Part shown: one piece after another, positions 1-7,417 of the stretch
Position numbering within the stretch: the stretch's first letter is position 1
How the letters are laid out: every line of letters begins with the position of its first letter
Assembly: GCA_964535305.1 (NCBI GenBank)
Contig: CAZHTF010000048.1
Span: 1-25,040, forward strand
Origin: CAZHTF01 sp964535305
Lineage (GTDB): Bacteria > Planctomycetota > Phycisphaerae > UBA1845 > Fen-1342
Length of the DNA stretch: 25,040 nt
Direction: 5' to 3'
The notes under the pieces: model-generated
What the model saw: only the letters and a program-made list of their open reading frames with translations
The model's database searches: none
What the model was told of the DNA's origin: nothing
Position numbers and translations under genes: made by a program

Positions 1-1
1 G

Positions 2-718
2 ATCAGTACGCTCGAAGGCGAGCTGGCCGCGTTTGACACCGGTCTGAAGTTCGCGACCAACAAGCTGAGTGTCTGGGCCGCCGGCGGCTACGACCCGGCG
101 ACCGAGTGGGTCCGGCAGGGCCCGGGTCGCCGCGAGAAGGAGCGTGCCGAGCGCCGCGTGATGGAGGCCGAGATGGAGGCGGCGCGGGCCGAAGCGATCG
201 CGCGCTCGCGCGGCGAGCCTTGGCCGCCGCCAGATGCCGCGGCGCCGGCCGCCGCGGAAGTCGCAGCCGCACCGACGAACGTCGCGTCCGCAGCGCCGGA
301 GCGGCCGGCGCCCGGCGCTGCAAGCGCGAGCGGCTCAGCGGCCGCAGCGCAGGATGAGTGGTCGCGCTACGTCACGTGGTTCAAGGGATATTACGAGCTC
401 ACGCCCGAGCAGGCTCAAAAGGCCAGCACGATGCTCGAAGCGCATCGCAAGCAGCGCGCAGACCATCTGAGCCGCAACGGCGACAAGCTGAGCAAGCTGC
501 AGAAGCAGTACCGCGAAGCCAAGGAGCCGGGGCAACTGGAAACGGCCGAGAAAGAGTACACGAAGCTGCACGAACCGATCGAGCGGATGTTCGCGCGGCT
601 CAAGGAGCAGCTCGAAACGCTTCCGACCCGCGCGCAGCGTCGCAAGGCGGCCGAGAAGGGCCCGGAGCACGAGTGGCGTTCGGCCTCTAGCGCGGAGAAG
701 TCGCCCGCGACGCCGTAG
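2..718 (+). CDS. Hypothetical Ala-rich charged protein, 3' part (5' end outside window)
   Basis: The reading frame is open from the first bases of the window to a TAG stop, giving at least 238 residues, so the true start lies upstream. An ATG at 158 exists, but 52 codons of sensible protein precede it, so this is a partial gene. The visible part begins with a mixed hydrophobic segment. A charged stretch follows (REKERAERR, then alternating Glu/Ala/Arg), then a low-complexity Ala/Pro linker at about residues 75-115. The last 120 residues are Lys/Glu/Arg/Gln-rich, predicted helical and probably coiled coil, starting near WSRYVTWFKGYYELTPEQ. I do not recognise the family. The YYELTPEQ opening and helical tail could be a soluble domain attached to a membrane or secretory N-terminus, but nothing visible proves this. 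A hairpin directly after the stop probably ends its transcript. Confidence 0.75.
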   Translation: MSTLEGELAAFDTGLKFATNKLSVWAAGGYDPATEWVRQGPGRREKERAERRVMEAEMEAARAEAIARSRGEPWPPPDAAAPAAAEVAAAPTNVASAAPERPAPGAASASGSAAAAQDEWSRYVTWFKGYYELTPEQAQKASTMLEAHRKQRADHLSRNGDKLSKLQKQYREAKEPGQLETAEKEYTKLHEPIERMFARLKEQLETLPTRAQRRKAAEKGPEHEWRSASSAEKSPATP

Positions 719-720
719 AC

Positions 721-766
721 ATCAAGCACTCGAGCCACGTCAGCGCTTGATCGCCGACGTGGCTCG
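721..766 (+). terminator. Hairpin terminator between convergent genes
   Basis: A perfect 11-bp inverted repeat (731-741 with 756-766) encloses a 14-nt loop, and on the plus strand it is followed by the T-rich CTTGTTTTG at 767-775. It sits 12 bp after the stop of the upstream plus-strand gene, ahead of the convergent dockerin-repeat gene. A second inverted repeat, ATCAAGC (721-727) with GCTTGAT (745-751), interleaves with the first stem, so the RNA could form a pseudoknot or switch between two helices. Confidence 0.65.
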
Positions 767-830
767 CTTGTTTTGCGACTTGGACCTGTCTGAGGACCGC
801 GTGCAGACGTCTGATCTTGAGTTCGCAGCG

Positions 831-2051
831 CTACGGGGCGCGCGAGCAAAGCCAGTTCGCCAGCAGGATGCCCAGGTCTGGCTCGCTGGTCTGACCGTCG
901 CCGTCTAGGTCGCCAGCGGGGCTGCTCTGCCAGGCCGCCAGCAGCACGCCCAGATCTGCCTCGTTCGTCTGACGATCACCGTTCAGATCGCCCTGACACA
1001 CCGGCGTCAGCAGGAACGCGAAGTTGCAGGTGAGGCCATCGCCCTGCATGACCAGCAAAATGCGCCCGGTCTGTGGGTCCGCGCACAGGCTTTCGATCTG
1101 CAATTGGTTCAGGCAGGTGCCCATGTCCAGCAGCGAGACGCCGCCGCCGGTCCCGTTGTCCGTGAGGAACTCGAGCGCGATCGGCGTGCCGTCAAGCGTG
1201 AACGCGTGCAGCCCCGGGCCCTGGTCGTCGTAGCCGATCAGGATCACGCCTTCCGCGCGGCGAAGCAGCGGCGGAAACGCGGGGCTATCCGGCAGGTAGG
1301 TCACGCCCTTGCCCTCGCCGGCGTTGGCGATGCCGATCGCCTGGCCGAACGCCCATGAGCCGACGTACGCGCCGGCGAGCGTGTAGATGTCGGTCTGGTA
1401 GACGTTGTCTTCGATTGTGTAGAACTGGTCACGACCCGGAACGAAGACCACGTCTTCAACATTGTCGTTGAACGGCTCGATCGACGCGCCGCAGAACTTG
1501 CCGGCGTCAATCAACAGGCAGCCGGAGCCGGGCGGAAATTCGAACTGCGCGCCGCTGACCAGGTCGAAGCCGCGAAGCTGCTCGGTGGTGCCGTCGCCGC
1601 CCTCGGCGTCGGCGACGACGAGATTCCCGCCTGCGCCGATTCCGCTGGCGGTCGGGTTGATCGTCAGGCCCGCCGGGTCGAGATCCCAGCCGCTGGGCGG
1701 CGGAAGCTGGTTCTGTCGCACAACGGTGCGGACGTAGCTCAGGCTGGTGGGCAGCGCGGCGCTATAGTTGATCTGGGCTTCGACGACGAAGTTCTTGTCG
1801 GAGCCGAAAAAGTCCATCTCGTCGCTGGAGATCAGAAAGCGGTTGTTGCCCAGCCAGTGCACCGCCTCGCTCTCAATCATTCCAAGCGTAAAGCCCGGCT
1901 GCACCGGGTCAGGAAACGTGATGTCGTTGAAATAGTCAAAGCGATCGATGTGATACTTCTGGCCGAAGAGCGTGATCGTCCCCACGTCCGCGGCGAATGC
2001 GCCCGCGGCCAGGCCCGCGGCGACAGTGAGACCAGCGAGTATACGACGCAT
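831..2051 (-). CDS. Exported protein with two C-terminal dockerin-like Ca2+ repeats
   Basis: This 406-residue protein starts at the ATG at 2051. That start is preferred because an AAAGGAGAGG ribosome site lies a few bases upstream and a clean Sec signal peptide follows (MRRILAGLTVAAGLAAGAFA, predicted cut AFA/AD). A longer in-frame start at 2081 would spoil both. The central region (about 25-350) is Gly/Asp/aromatic-rich, with phrases such as NNRFLISSDE, NLVVADAEGG and EDVVFVPGRDQFYTIED. These suggest a beta-propeller, perhaps of the esterase-like or SdiA-regulated type, but that is inference. Residues 352-406 hold two EF-hand-like Ca2+ loops, GDLNGDRQTNEADLGVLLAAW and GDLDGDGQTSEPDLGILLANW, each followed by a helix as in dockerin type I repeats. 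Planctomycetes commonly carry such tails on exported proteins. It lies 60 bp downstream of the pseudopilin gene and may share its transcript. Confidence 0.85.
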   Translation of the reverse strand: MRRILAGLTVAAGLAAGAFAADVGTITLFGQKYHIDRFDYFNDITFPDPVQPGFTLGMIESEAVHWLGNNRFLISSDEMDFFGSDKNFVVEAQINYSAALPTSLSYVRTVVRQNQLPPPSGWDLDPAGLTINPTASGIGAGGNLVVADAEGGDGTTEQLRGFDLVSGAQFEFPPGSGCLLIDAGKFCGASIEPFNDNVEDVVFVPGRDQFYTIEDNVYQTDIYTLAGAYVGSWAFGQAIGIANAGEGKGVTYLPDSPAFPPLLRRAEGVILIGYDDQGPGLHAFTLDGTPIALEFLTDNGTGGGVSLLDMGTCLNQLQIESLCADPQTGRILLVMQGDGLTCNFAFLLTPVCQGDLNGDRQTNEADLGVLLAAWQSSPAGDLDGDGQTSEPDLGILLANWLCSRAP

Positions 2052-2111
2052 CTTTCCTCTCCTTTTTCCTTGAATCGACAAACTGCGACGACGAGCAGCG
2101 ACGCGCCAGCG

Positions 2112-3167
2112 CTACGGCGTCGGCGCGTCGGGCAGACTGCTGCGGCCGCCGATGCTCAAGACCCCATCGAACACGCGCTTCTGCAAGTCGATCGCGCACA
2201 GCCGACCATCGGGCCGCGCGATGGGCTGGCCGCCGTTCATCGTGTCCCACGCGTCCGTGAACGTGGTTGCGTGCCCGTCGGCGAGCAGAAGATTTCCCTG
2301 TGTGAAGGTGTGCTCGCGGCCGGCGATCAGTCCGCCGCGCTGCCCATGGGCCGTGCCAAAGTCGGTGAAGTCTTGAATGCCGTAGCGATTGCGCCCGCCG
2401 CTGAGCTGCGAGACGTTGCCGTTAGCGTCGATCCACCAGCGCGGGCCGTCCGTGACGGCCTCGGAGGCGAGCAGGTCGACCGGAACGGAGAAGCCCCAGC
2501 CGCGGAAGTTCTCATCCGGATCCTGGCGCGCGTCACCGAGCAGCGGCACGCGGCTGGCCGCTACGCGGCTCATGGCGCTCGAGCGCAGCGGGCCGACGTT
2601 GCAGCGCGGGCCGCTCGGCGTGGGGTAAGAGCGATGCTTGTCGTAGAACTGCGACGAGGCGAACGGCAGGGCTTCGGTGAATGGCAGATACCAGCTTGTG
2701 GTGTAGTTGGTGTTGAAGCCGTCGCGCAGGAAGTCCTGAAACTTTGCCTGGTTCATGTGAACCGCCGGGTACGAGCCGGGCGCCAGGTTTTCGATCACGC
2801 CGCCCAGGTTGGTCGGGCAGGTGAGCTTGCCGGCGAAGACGTTCATGCGGGCCAGGTCGGCGATCCAACCAACGCGGTTCAAATCAAGCGCGTCGATCGA
2901 CGTCACGCTCTGCGGATAATTGTAGCCAACCCGCGCGTCCGGCTGGCCGCTGCAGAAATAGTCGCGATTCTCGGCGGCGTAGGTGTAGAAACCGCGCCCG
3001 AGTTGCTGCAGATTGCTAAGGCACTTGGCCCGCTTGGTCTGATCGCGCGCGGATGCCAGGCTCGGCAGCAGAATCGCCAGCAGCAGCGCGATGATCGCCA
3101 CCACGACCAGCAGCTCGATCAGCGTGAATGCCGGACGCGTGTGGCGCGTACGCATATTTCTGCTCAA
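2112..3167 (-). CDS. Type II secretion-like pseudopilin with prepilin N-terminus
   Basis: This is a 351-residue protein. Residues 13-37 are a prepilin signal: A13-F14-T-L-I-E18, then a hydrophobic helix LLVVVAIIALLLAILLPSL. The usual Gly before the cut is Ala here. A prepilin peptidase would cut before Phe14 and methylate it, and the helix would anchor the protein in the inner membrane. The motif after the helix (KRAKCLSNLQQLGRGFYTYA) is typical of the large planctomycete pseudopilin families. H286 and D297-G298 with an intervening N-L-L-L-A resemble the H-X9-DG box, though ten residues rather than nine separate them. The start chosen is TTG at 3167, with AAAGGGG seven bases upstream. An ATG four codons later (3155) lacks a good ribosome site. 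It is the probable first gene of a two-gene unit with the dockerin-repeat protein. Confidence 0.88.
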   Translation of the reverse strand: MSRNMRTRHTRPAFTLIELLVVVAIIALLLAILLPSLASARDQTKRAKCLSNLQQLGRGFYTYAAENRDYFCSGQPDARVGYNYPQSVTSIDALDLNRVGWIADLARMNVFAGKLTCPTNLGGVIENLAPGSYPAVHMNQAKFQDFLRDGFNTNYTTSWYLPFTEALPFASSQFYDKHRSYPTPSGPRCNVGPLRSSAMSRVAASRVPLLGDARQDPDENFRGWGFSVPVDLLASEAVTDGPRWWIDANGNVSQLSGGRNRYGIQDFTDFGTAHGQRGGLIAGREHTFTQGNLLLADGHATTFTDAWDTMNGGQPIARPDGRLCAIDLQKRVFDGVLSIGGRSSLPDAPTP

Positions 3168-3213
3168 TCGATGGCCCCTTTCTTACGCATGCGAACGGAC
3201 CAAACCGACCGTG

Positions 3214-3237
3214 CCAAGACACTCTATAAACTCTTGG
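3214..3237 (-). promoter_or_regulatory. Possible promoter with flanking inverted repeat upstream of pseudopilin gene
   Basis: On the minus strand TATAGA (3228-3223) resembles a -10 box about 55 bp upstream of the pseudopilin start. It is flanked symmetrically by a 6-bp inverted repeat, CCAAGA (3214-3219) and TCTTGG (3232-3237), separated by 12 bp, which could be an operator. No good -35 hexamer is seen. Confidence 0.3.
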
Positions 3238-3317
3238 ATGGTGATTAAGAAATGATGAAGGCGAAGCGCGTTCCCGGGGTTTCCGGGCGCGACGGGCGAC
3301 GTTTTTCCGCAAACGCT

Positions 3318-3340
3318 CACGGATCGGGCCGATTCCCGTG
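3318..3340 (-). terminator. Possible hairpin downstream of the anti-sigma/pseudopilin gene
   Basis: CACGG (3318-3322) pairs with CCGTG (3336-3340), and an inner ATCG/CGAT stem (with a 2-nt bulge) continues the helix. It lies 24 bp past the stop at 3364 on the minus strand. No U-tract follows directly, so it may be a weak terminator or a processing hairpin. Confidence 0.3.
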
Positions 3341-3363
3341 CCGCGGCGTTGCGTACATACCCT

Positions 3364-4424
3364 TCATTTCAGCAGGTGTGAATCCGTGCCGGCGAGCGGG
3401 CCCTCGCGCCCTGAGTAGGTCGTGACGTGCGAGAGCGTCCAGATGTTGTCGCCACCGATGCCAGAAAGCGGCGTGCTGACCCACTTCACGTTTCCGCCCA
3501 GCGTGAGCATGTTCTGCCCGGCGCCGCCGTGAGCACGCGAATTGGCGCTGGCCGGGTCGTGCAGGCCGATGCGCCGTGCAAGATCCAGCAGCGGGAGCCC
3601 ATTTTCAAAGAGTGGATTGTCGTCGGCGAGGATGGGCAGCTCGGGCAGGCCGCGCGTCGTCGGGCGCACGCCGGCCTGATTTTGATAGGCGTAGGCAACG
3701 TTGGCGGATTCGAGGAAGTCGTTGTGCTGCCGGATCTGGTCCGCCGGCATCGGCGTGCCCGGCACGGCCGGACAAACGAACCACACCGGCGAAGCAATCT
3801 GCCCGCTCAACAGCGGGTACAGATGCCGGCGATTCGGAAGCGACTCGACGTTGGGTTCGCTCGACACCCGCCACGAAGACGCCCCGCTCCAACCCACGAA
3901 AGGCAGTTCGCCCCGGAATGTGCTGGCGTACGTGGCCAGGCCGCGCCCGAGCTGAGCTTGGTTCCACGAACAGGCGACGCGCTGGTTGCGTTCGCGGACG
4001 TGCACCAGGCTGGGAACGCCCAGCCCCACTGCTAGCACGATCATGGCCGCAACCGCCAGAATCTCGCGCATGCTCGACATGCGCAGCAGCAGCGGCGCTT
4101 CGTGATCGTCGCGTTGCGCGTCTCCGACGCGCAGCNNNNNNNNNNCACCTTTGAGCCCGGTCCTCCGGAACAACTCGCCGGCCCCGCCGACGCGATCCGC
4201 GCATTCACCCGCGCTTCCAGATCAGCGGGTACGGCGGGCGTCGTGTAACGCCCCAGCGCCGCCAGCAGAGCACTCAATTCGCGATCCTGAGTCGCCAGAT
4301 GTTCATCGCTGCGCAACCGGGCACTCAGCGCAGCCGGCAGACCCTCCGCCGACGGACGCAGGCGCGCGTCCAGCAATTGCGGATCAAACAAGACCGGCGA
4401 AGCGGGTGAATCGGAATCTGACAT
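3364..4424 (-). CDS. Anti-sigma-like protein fused to a pseudopilin-like domain, interrupted by an assembly gap
   Basis: The start is ATG 4424, two bases after the sigma factor stop, with GAGGA eight bases upstream. The first 93 codons (MSDSDSPASPVLFD... to LEARVNARIASAGPA) form a soluble, helical, anti-sigma-like segment without a zinc motif. Ten Ns (4136-4145) follow. After the gap a different frame continues to a TGA at 3364: a juxtamembrane stretch, a membrane helix (REILAVAAMIVLAVGLGVPSL), then HVRERNQRVACSWNQAQLGRGLATYAS. That last part closely resembles the equivalent part of the pseudopilin at 2112-3167 but lacks the FTLIE cleavage motif. Near the C-terminus, HGGAGQNMLTLGGNVKWV resembles an H-X9-DG box with GG for DG. 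The frame change is easily explained if the true gap length differs from ten. The alternative is two genes, the second starting at ATG 4080 or 4071. Confidence 0.65.
4136..4145. other. Assembly gap (10 Ns)
   Basis: Ten consecutive Ns mark a scaffold join. The length is a round number and probably a placeholder. It falls inside the coding sequence downstream of the ECF sigma factor and changes the apparent frame. Confidence 0.98.
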
Positions 4425-4426
4425 CG

Positions 4427-5035
4427 CTATCGTCCTCGCTGACCGGCCGAGCTCGGCCGGCGCTCCGCGGCTTCCTGCCACAGCCGTGCGAAATGCCCCA
4501 CGGCGGCGTGCAGCCGCGACTTCACCGTTCCGACCGGAATCGAGAGAATCTCCGCGATCTCGGCGTACGGCAGTTGCTGGTAATACCCCAGGATCAAGAT
4601 CGTGCGCAGGTGCTCGGGCATGCGGCTGATCACCTGCCGAACCTGCTCGCGCTGCACCTGCTCGTCGGTCGATTCGTCCGGCCCGGCCGTCTGGGCCTCA
4701 AGACTGCCGGCGGCCGAGGTCTCGCTGTCGCCGATGACCGCGTCGATCGAAAGCTGCGGACGGCGCGATCGGCTGCGCAGCGCGTCGCGTGCCTTGTTGG
4801 CTGCAATAGTGTAGAGCCACGGCTTGAATGCGCGGCCCCGATCAAATGTCGCGCCCGCCAGGTGCACTTGCAAGAACGTCTCCTGCACCAAGTCCTCGGC
4901 CATCGCGGAATCGCCCACGAAGCGGCACAGAAAACCGAAGAGCTCGGTCGTGTAGCGCGAAACCAACGCCGGCAGCGCGGCGGATCGGCCGGCCAGGTGC
5001 AACGCCAGAAGGTCTTCGTCGCTCCTGGTCTCCAC
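4427..5035 (-). CDS. ECF RNA polymerase sigma factor
   Basis: This is an extracytoplasmic-function sigma-70 family protein of about 202 residues. Region 2 (about 25-90) contains the expected AEDLVQETFLQVH and FKPWLYTIAANKARD. A 40-residue acidic linker leads to region 4 (about 132-185), with LPYAEIAEILSIPVGTVKSRLHAA as the helix-turn-helix that reads the -35 element. The start chosen is GTG 5035, because TGAGG lies six bases upstream. A TTG at 5047 would add four residues without a better ribosome site. The stop is two bases from the start of the anti-sigma-like gene, so the two are translationally coupled and probably act as a sigma/anti-sigma pair answering an envelope signal. It is transcribed away from the sigma-54 activator gene. 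Confidence 0.92.
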   Translation of the reverse strand: METRSDEDLLALHLAGRSAALPALVSRYTTELFGFLCRFVGDSAMAEDLVQETFLQVHLAGATFDRGRAFKPWLYTIAANKARDALRSRSRRPQLSIDAVIGDSETSAAGSLEAQTAGPDESTDEQVQREQVRQVISRMPEHLRTILILGYYQQLPYAEIAEILSIPVGTVKSRLHAAVGHFARLWQEAAERRPSSAGQRGR

Positions 5036-5064
5036 GATCAACCTCAATACGTCGCCGCGGTATG

Positions 5065-5133
5065 GCGGTTCAACCGCTGCGGCATTGCTTCACGGTTGCT
5101 TCTGAACACCGCTTCGATAAGTATAGGCATACT
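5065..5133. promoter_or_regulatory. Divergent intergenic region with two short palindromes
   Basis: The 139 bp between the divergent sigma factor and sigma-54 activator genes hold GCGGTT-C-AACCGC (5065-5077) and AGTAT-AGGC-ATACT (5120-5133). Either could be a regulator site. The second includes TATACT on the minus strand, a -10-like hexamer. No -35 or -24/-12 element is convincing. Confidence 0.25.
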
Positions 5134-5174
5134 CAAAACTAAGCGCCTGATACGCCGCCGAGCGGAATGTAGGT

Positions 5175-6707
5175 ATGTCCGAAAACAAGCTCCCATTGGA
5201 CGAGCCGACGCTCGACCGCCGCACACTAGCCGCCCTGGTCGAAGCTTCGGCCACCATCAGCAGCTCGCTCGATCTTTCGACGACGCTCCAGGCGATTGCG
5301 CGGGCCGCGGCAGACGTGCTGACGGCCGAGGCCAGCTCGGTGGTGCTGCTGGATCGCGCCCGGCAGAAGCTAGTCTTCCGTGCCGCGGTCGGCATCTACG
5401 GCAGCCTGCTGCTGGGCGAGGAATTCGACGCGAACCTGGGAATCGCCGGACGCGTGGCGCAATCCGGGATCGGGGCGCTGGTGCCGGATGTGAGGCGGCA
5501 TCCGGATTTTTTCGGCGGAATCGACGCGAAATCCAGCTTCATCACGCGCGGCATGCTGGTCGTGCCGCTGAAGGTGCGCAATGAAGTGATTGGCGTGGTG
5601 GAGGTGCTCAACAAGCGCGGCCCGGAGAATTTCACCGAACGCGACATGGGCATCCTCTCGGTTTTCGCCAACATAGCGGCGCTGGCCGCGTCGAACGCGC
5701 AATCGCACGAATCGCTGAAGCGCGAGAACCTGGGGCTGCGCGAAGGCGCCACGCCCGAGGAGCCGATCGTCGGCAGCAGCGCCGCGCTTAAGGAAGTGCT
5801 GCAACTGTGCGACCGCGTCGCCGCGACCAACGCGACCGTGCTGCTGCTGGGCGAAACCGGCACAGGCAAGGAGCTCAGCGCGCGGCGGATTCACGCACTC
5901 AGCCCGCGGCGGGCCAAGCCGTTCATCGCGATCAACTGCGCCGCGCTGCCCGAGACGCTGCTGGAGAGCGAGCTGTTCGGGCACGAAGCCGGGGCCTTCA
6001 CCGGGGCCACCTCGCAGAAGCTGGGCCGCTTTGAGCTGGCCGACAAGGGCACGCTCTTTCTCGACGAGATCGGCGACATCAGCGCCTCGACGCAGGTGAA
6101 GCTGCTGCGCGTGCTGCAGGAGCGCGAGTTTGTGCGCGTCGGCGGCACCAAGACCATCTCGTGCGACGTGCGCATAATCGCCGCCACGAATCGCAATCTG
6201 AAAAAGGCCATGGAAGCCGGCGAATTCCGCGAAGATCTCTACTATCGACTGAATGTCTTCCCGATCCAGCTTCCGCCGCTGCGCGATCGGCGCGAGGACA
6301 TTCCGCTGCTGGTGAATCACTTCGTCGAGCGGCACGCCAAGGAGCTGGGCTGGCCGCAGCCGCAGGTCTCGGCGGACGCGATGGCGCGGCTGTGCGCGTA
6401 TCGCTGGCCGGGCAACATCCGCGAGATGCGCAACGTGATCGAGCGCAGCGTGCTGCTGTGCGACAGCGCCGAGGTCTCCGCCGATCAACTGCCGCGCGAG
6501 ATTGCCGGCGACCTGCCGGAGCAGATCGGCGACAGCGTCTCCTCGCAGCTCGAAGGCTACGAGCGGGCCATGATCGTCAAGGCGCTCGAGGAGAACGAGT
6601 GGAACCAGGTGCGCGCCGCCAAGACGCTGGGCATCTCGCGCGACAACCTGCGCTACCGGCTGCGCAAGTATCAGATTGAGCGTCCCGATGGCCGCGTCGA
6701 TGAATAG
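5175..6707 (+). CDS. Sigma-54-dependent activator, GAF-AAA+-Fis HTH
   Basis: This 510-residue protein has the NifA/FhlA-type layout. An N-terminal GAF sensor domain (about 20-175) is followed by a short linker and the sigma-54 interaction AAA+ domain (about 195-430). The C-terminal Fis-type helix-turn-helix spans about 461-502 (NQVRAAKTLGISRDNLRYRL). All key motifs are intact: Walker A GETGTGKE (226-233), the sigma-54-contacting loop GAFTGA (273-278), Walker B FLDEIG (295-300), the REDLYYRLNVFP segment with the arginine finger (352-363) and sensor II WPGNIREMRN (411-420). There is no receiver domain, so control is probably by a ligand of the GAF domain rather than phosphorylation. The protein would remodel the closed sigma-54 polymerase complex by ATP hydrolysis. 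The ribosome site before ATG 5175 is weak. The HAD gene follows after 18 bp. A sigma-54 promoter occurs in this window at 16128, a possible target. Confidence 0.95.
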   Translation: MSENKLPLDEPTLDRRTLAALVEASATISSSLDLSTTLQAIARAAADVLTAEASSVVLLDRARQKLVFRAAVGIYGSLLLGEEFDANLGIAGRVAQSGIGALVPDVRRHPDFFGGIDAKSSFITRGMLVVPLKVRNEVIGVVEVLNKRGPENFTERDMGILSVFANIAALAASNAQSHESLKRENLGLREGATPEEPIVGSSAALKEVLQLCDRVAATNATVLLLGETGTGKELSARRIHALSPRRAKPFIAINCAALPETLLESELFGHEAGAFTGATSQKLGRFELADKGTLFLDEIGDISASTQVKLLRVLQEREFVRVGGTKTISCDVRIIAATNRNLKKAMEAGEFREDLYYRLNVFPIQLPPLRDRREDIPLLVNHFVERHAKELGWPQPQVSADAMARLCAYRWPGNIREMRNVIERSVLLCDSAEVSADQLPREIAGDLPEQIGDSVSSQLEGYERAMIVKALEENEWNQVRAAKTLGISRDNLRYRLRKYQIERPDGRVDE

Positions 6708-6725
6708 CCGCGGAGCCCTTCACGC

Positions 6726-7376
6726 ATGAAACGCGGCGTCATTTTCGACATGGATGGCGTGCTGGTTGCGTCCGGTCCGGCACACGCCGGCAGTTGGCGC
6801 ATCGTGGCCCGCAAGCACGGCATCCCAATCAGCGACGAGCAATTTCGCACGCTCTTTGGCCGGCCCAGCCGCGACATCGTCCGCATGCTCTGGGGCGCAC
6901 ACGTGACCGACGAGCAGATTCGCCAGATCGACGATGAAAAGGAAGCCGTCTATCGCGCGCTCGTGACCGGCATGGTGCCGCTGACGATCGGCACGCGCGA
7001 GCTGCTCGCCTCGTTGCGCGAGGCCGACTTTCGGCTGGCCGTCGCCACCAGCGGACCGCCGGAGAATGTCACGCTCGTGCTGAGCGAGACCGGCCTGCAG
7101 CCGCACTTCGCCGCGACTGTCAACGGCTTCGACGTGCGGCACGGCAAACCCGCTCCGGATTGCTTTCTGATGGCCGCGGAGCGGATCGGCCTGTCTCCAG
7201 ACGCGTGCGTGGTCGTGGAAGACGCGCCGGTCGGGATCACCGCGGGGCTGGCGGCGGGCATGCCGGTCATCGGGCTGGTTGGGACGCATGCGGCACGGAC
7301 GCTGCAGCAGGCGGGCGCGACGCGCGTCGTGGGCGCGCTGCGCGAGATCACGCCGGAGCTGGTGCGCAGCCTGTAA
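6726..7376 (+). CDS. HAD-superfamily hydrolase, beta-phosphoglucomutase / phosphatase-like
   Basis: This 216-residue protein carries all four HAD motifs: motif I DMDGVL (D8 nucleophile, D10 acid/base), motif II ATSGP (107-111), motif III K141 in GKPAPD, and motif IV VVVEDAPVG (E165, D166). The cap inserted after motif I (about 15-85) is helical, as in the subfamily IA beta-phosphoglucomutase/CbbY/GS1-like group. It is a cytosolic enzyme that would dephosphorylate or isomerise a small sugar phosphate or similar metabolite. The substrate cannot be read from sequence. It begins 18 bp after the sigma-54 activator and is probably co-transcribed. A GCACGT/ACGTGC repeat (7386-7391, 7403-7408) just after the stop could be a weak terminator. 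Confidence 0.92.
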   Translation: MKRGVIFDMDGVLVASGPAHAGSWRIVARKHGIPISDEQFRTLFGRPSRDIVRMLWGAHVTDEQIRQIDDEKEAVYRALVTGMVPLTIGTRELLASLREADFRLAVATSGPPENVTLVLSETGLQPHFAATVNGFDVRHGKPAPDCFLMAAERIGLSPDACVVVEDAPVGITAGLAAGMPVIGLVGTHAARTLQQAGATRVVGALREITPELVRSL

Positions 7377-7417
7377 GCTTCTACCGCACGTTGGACGACT
7401 CGACGTGCCGCCGACGG

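Noticed and set aside
3195..3216. Possible sigma-54 promoter before the pseudopilin gene (TTGGCACGG on the minus strand)
   Set aside because: The -24 part is perfect, but the -12 position reads GTTT/TTTG with no GC at the required 10-bp distance.
1857..3248. Long plus-strand open frame (463 codons) across the pseudopilin and dockerin genes
   Set aside because: It is antisense to two well-supported genes, and its Arg/Ala/Val-rich, His-rich composition is typical of a GC-driven shadow frame.
4151..5584. Long plus-strand open frame (477 codons) over the sigma factor
   Set aside because: It runs antisense to the ECF sigma gene and into the sigma-54 activator in another frame, with no recognisable motif.
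7386..7408. GCACGT/ACGTGC hairpin between the convergent HAD and glycosyltransferase genes
   Set aside because: Only a 6-bp stem with an 11-nt loop and no T-run on either side, too weak to list as a terminator by itself.
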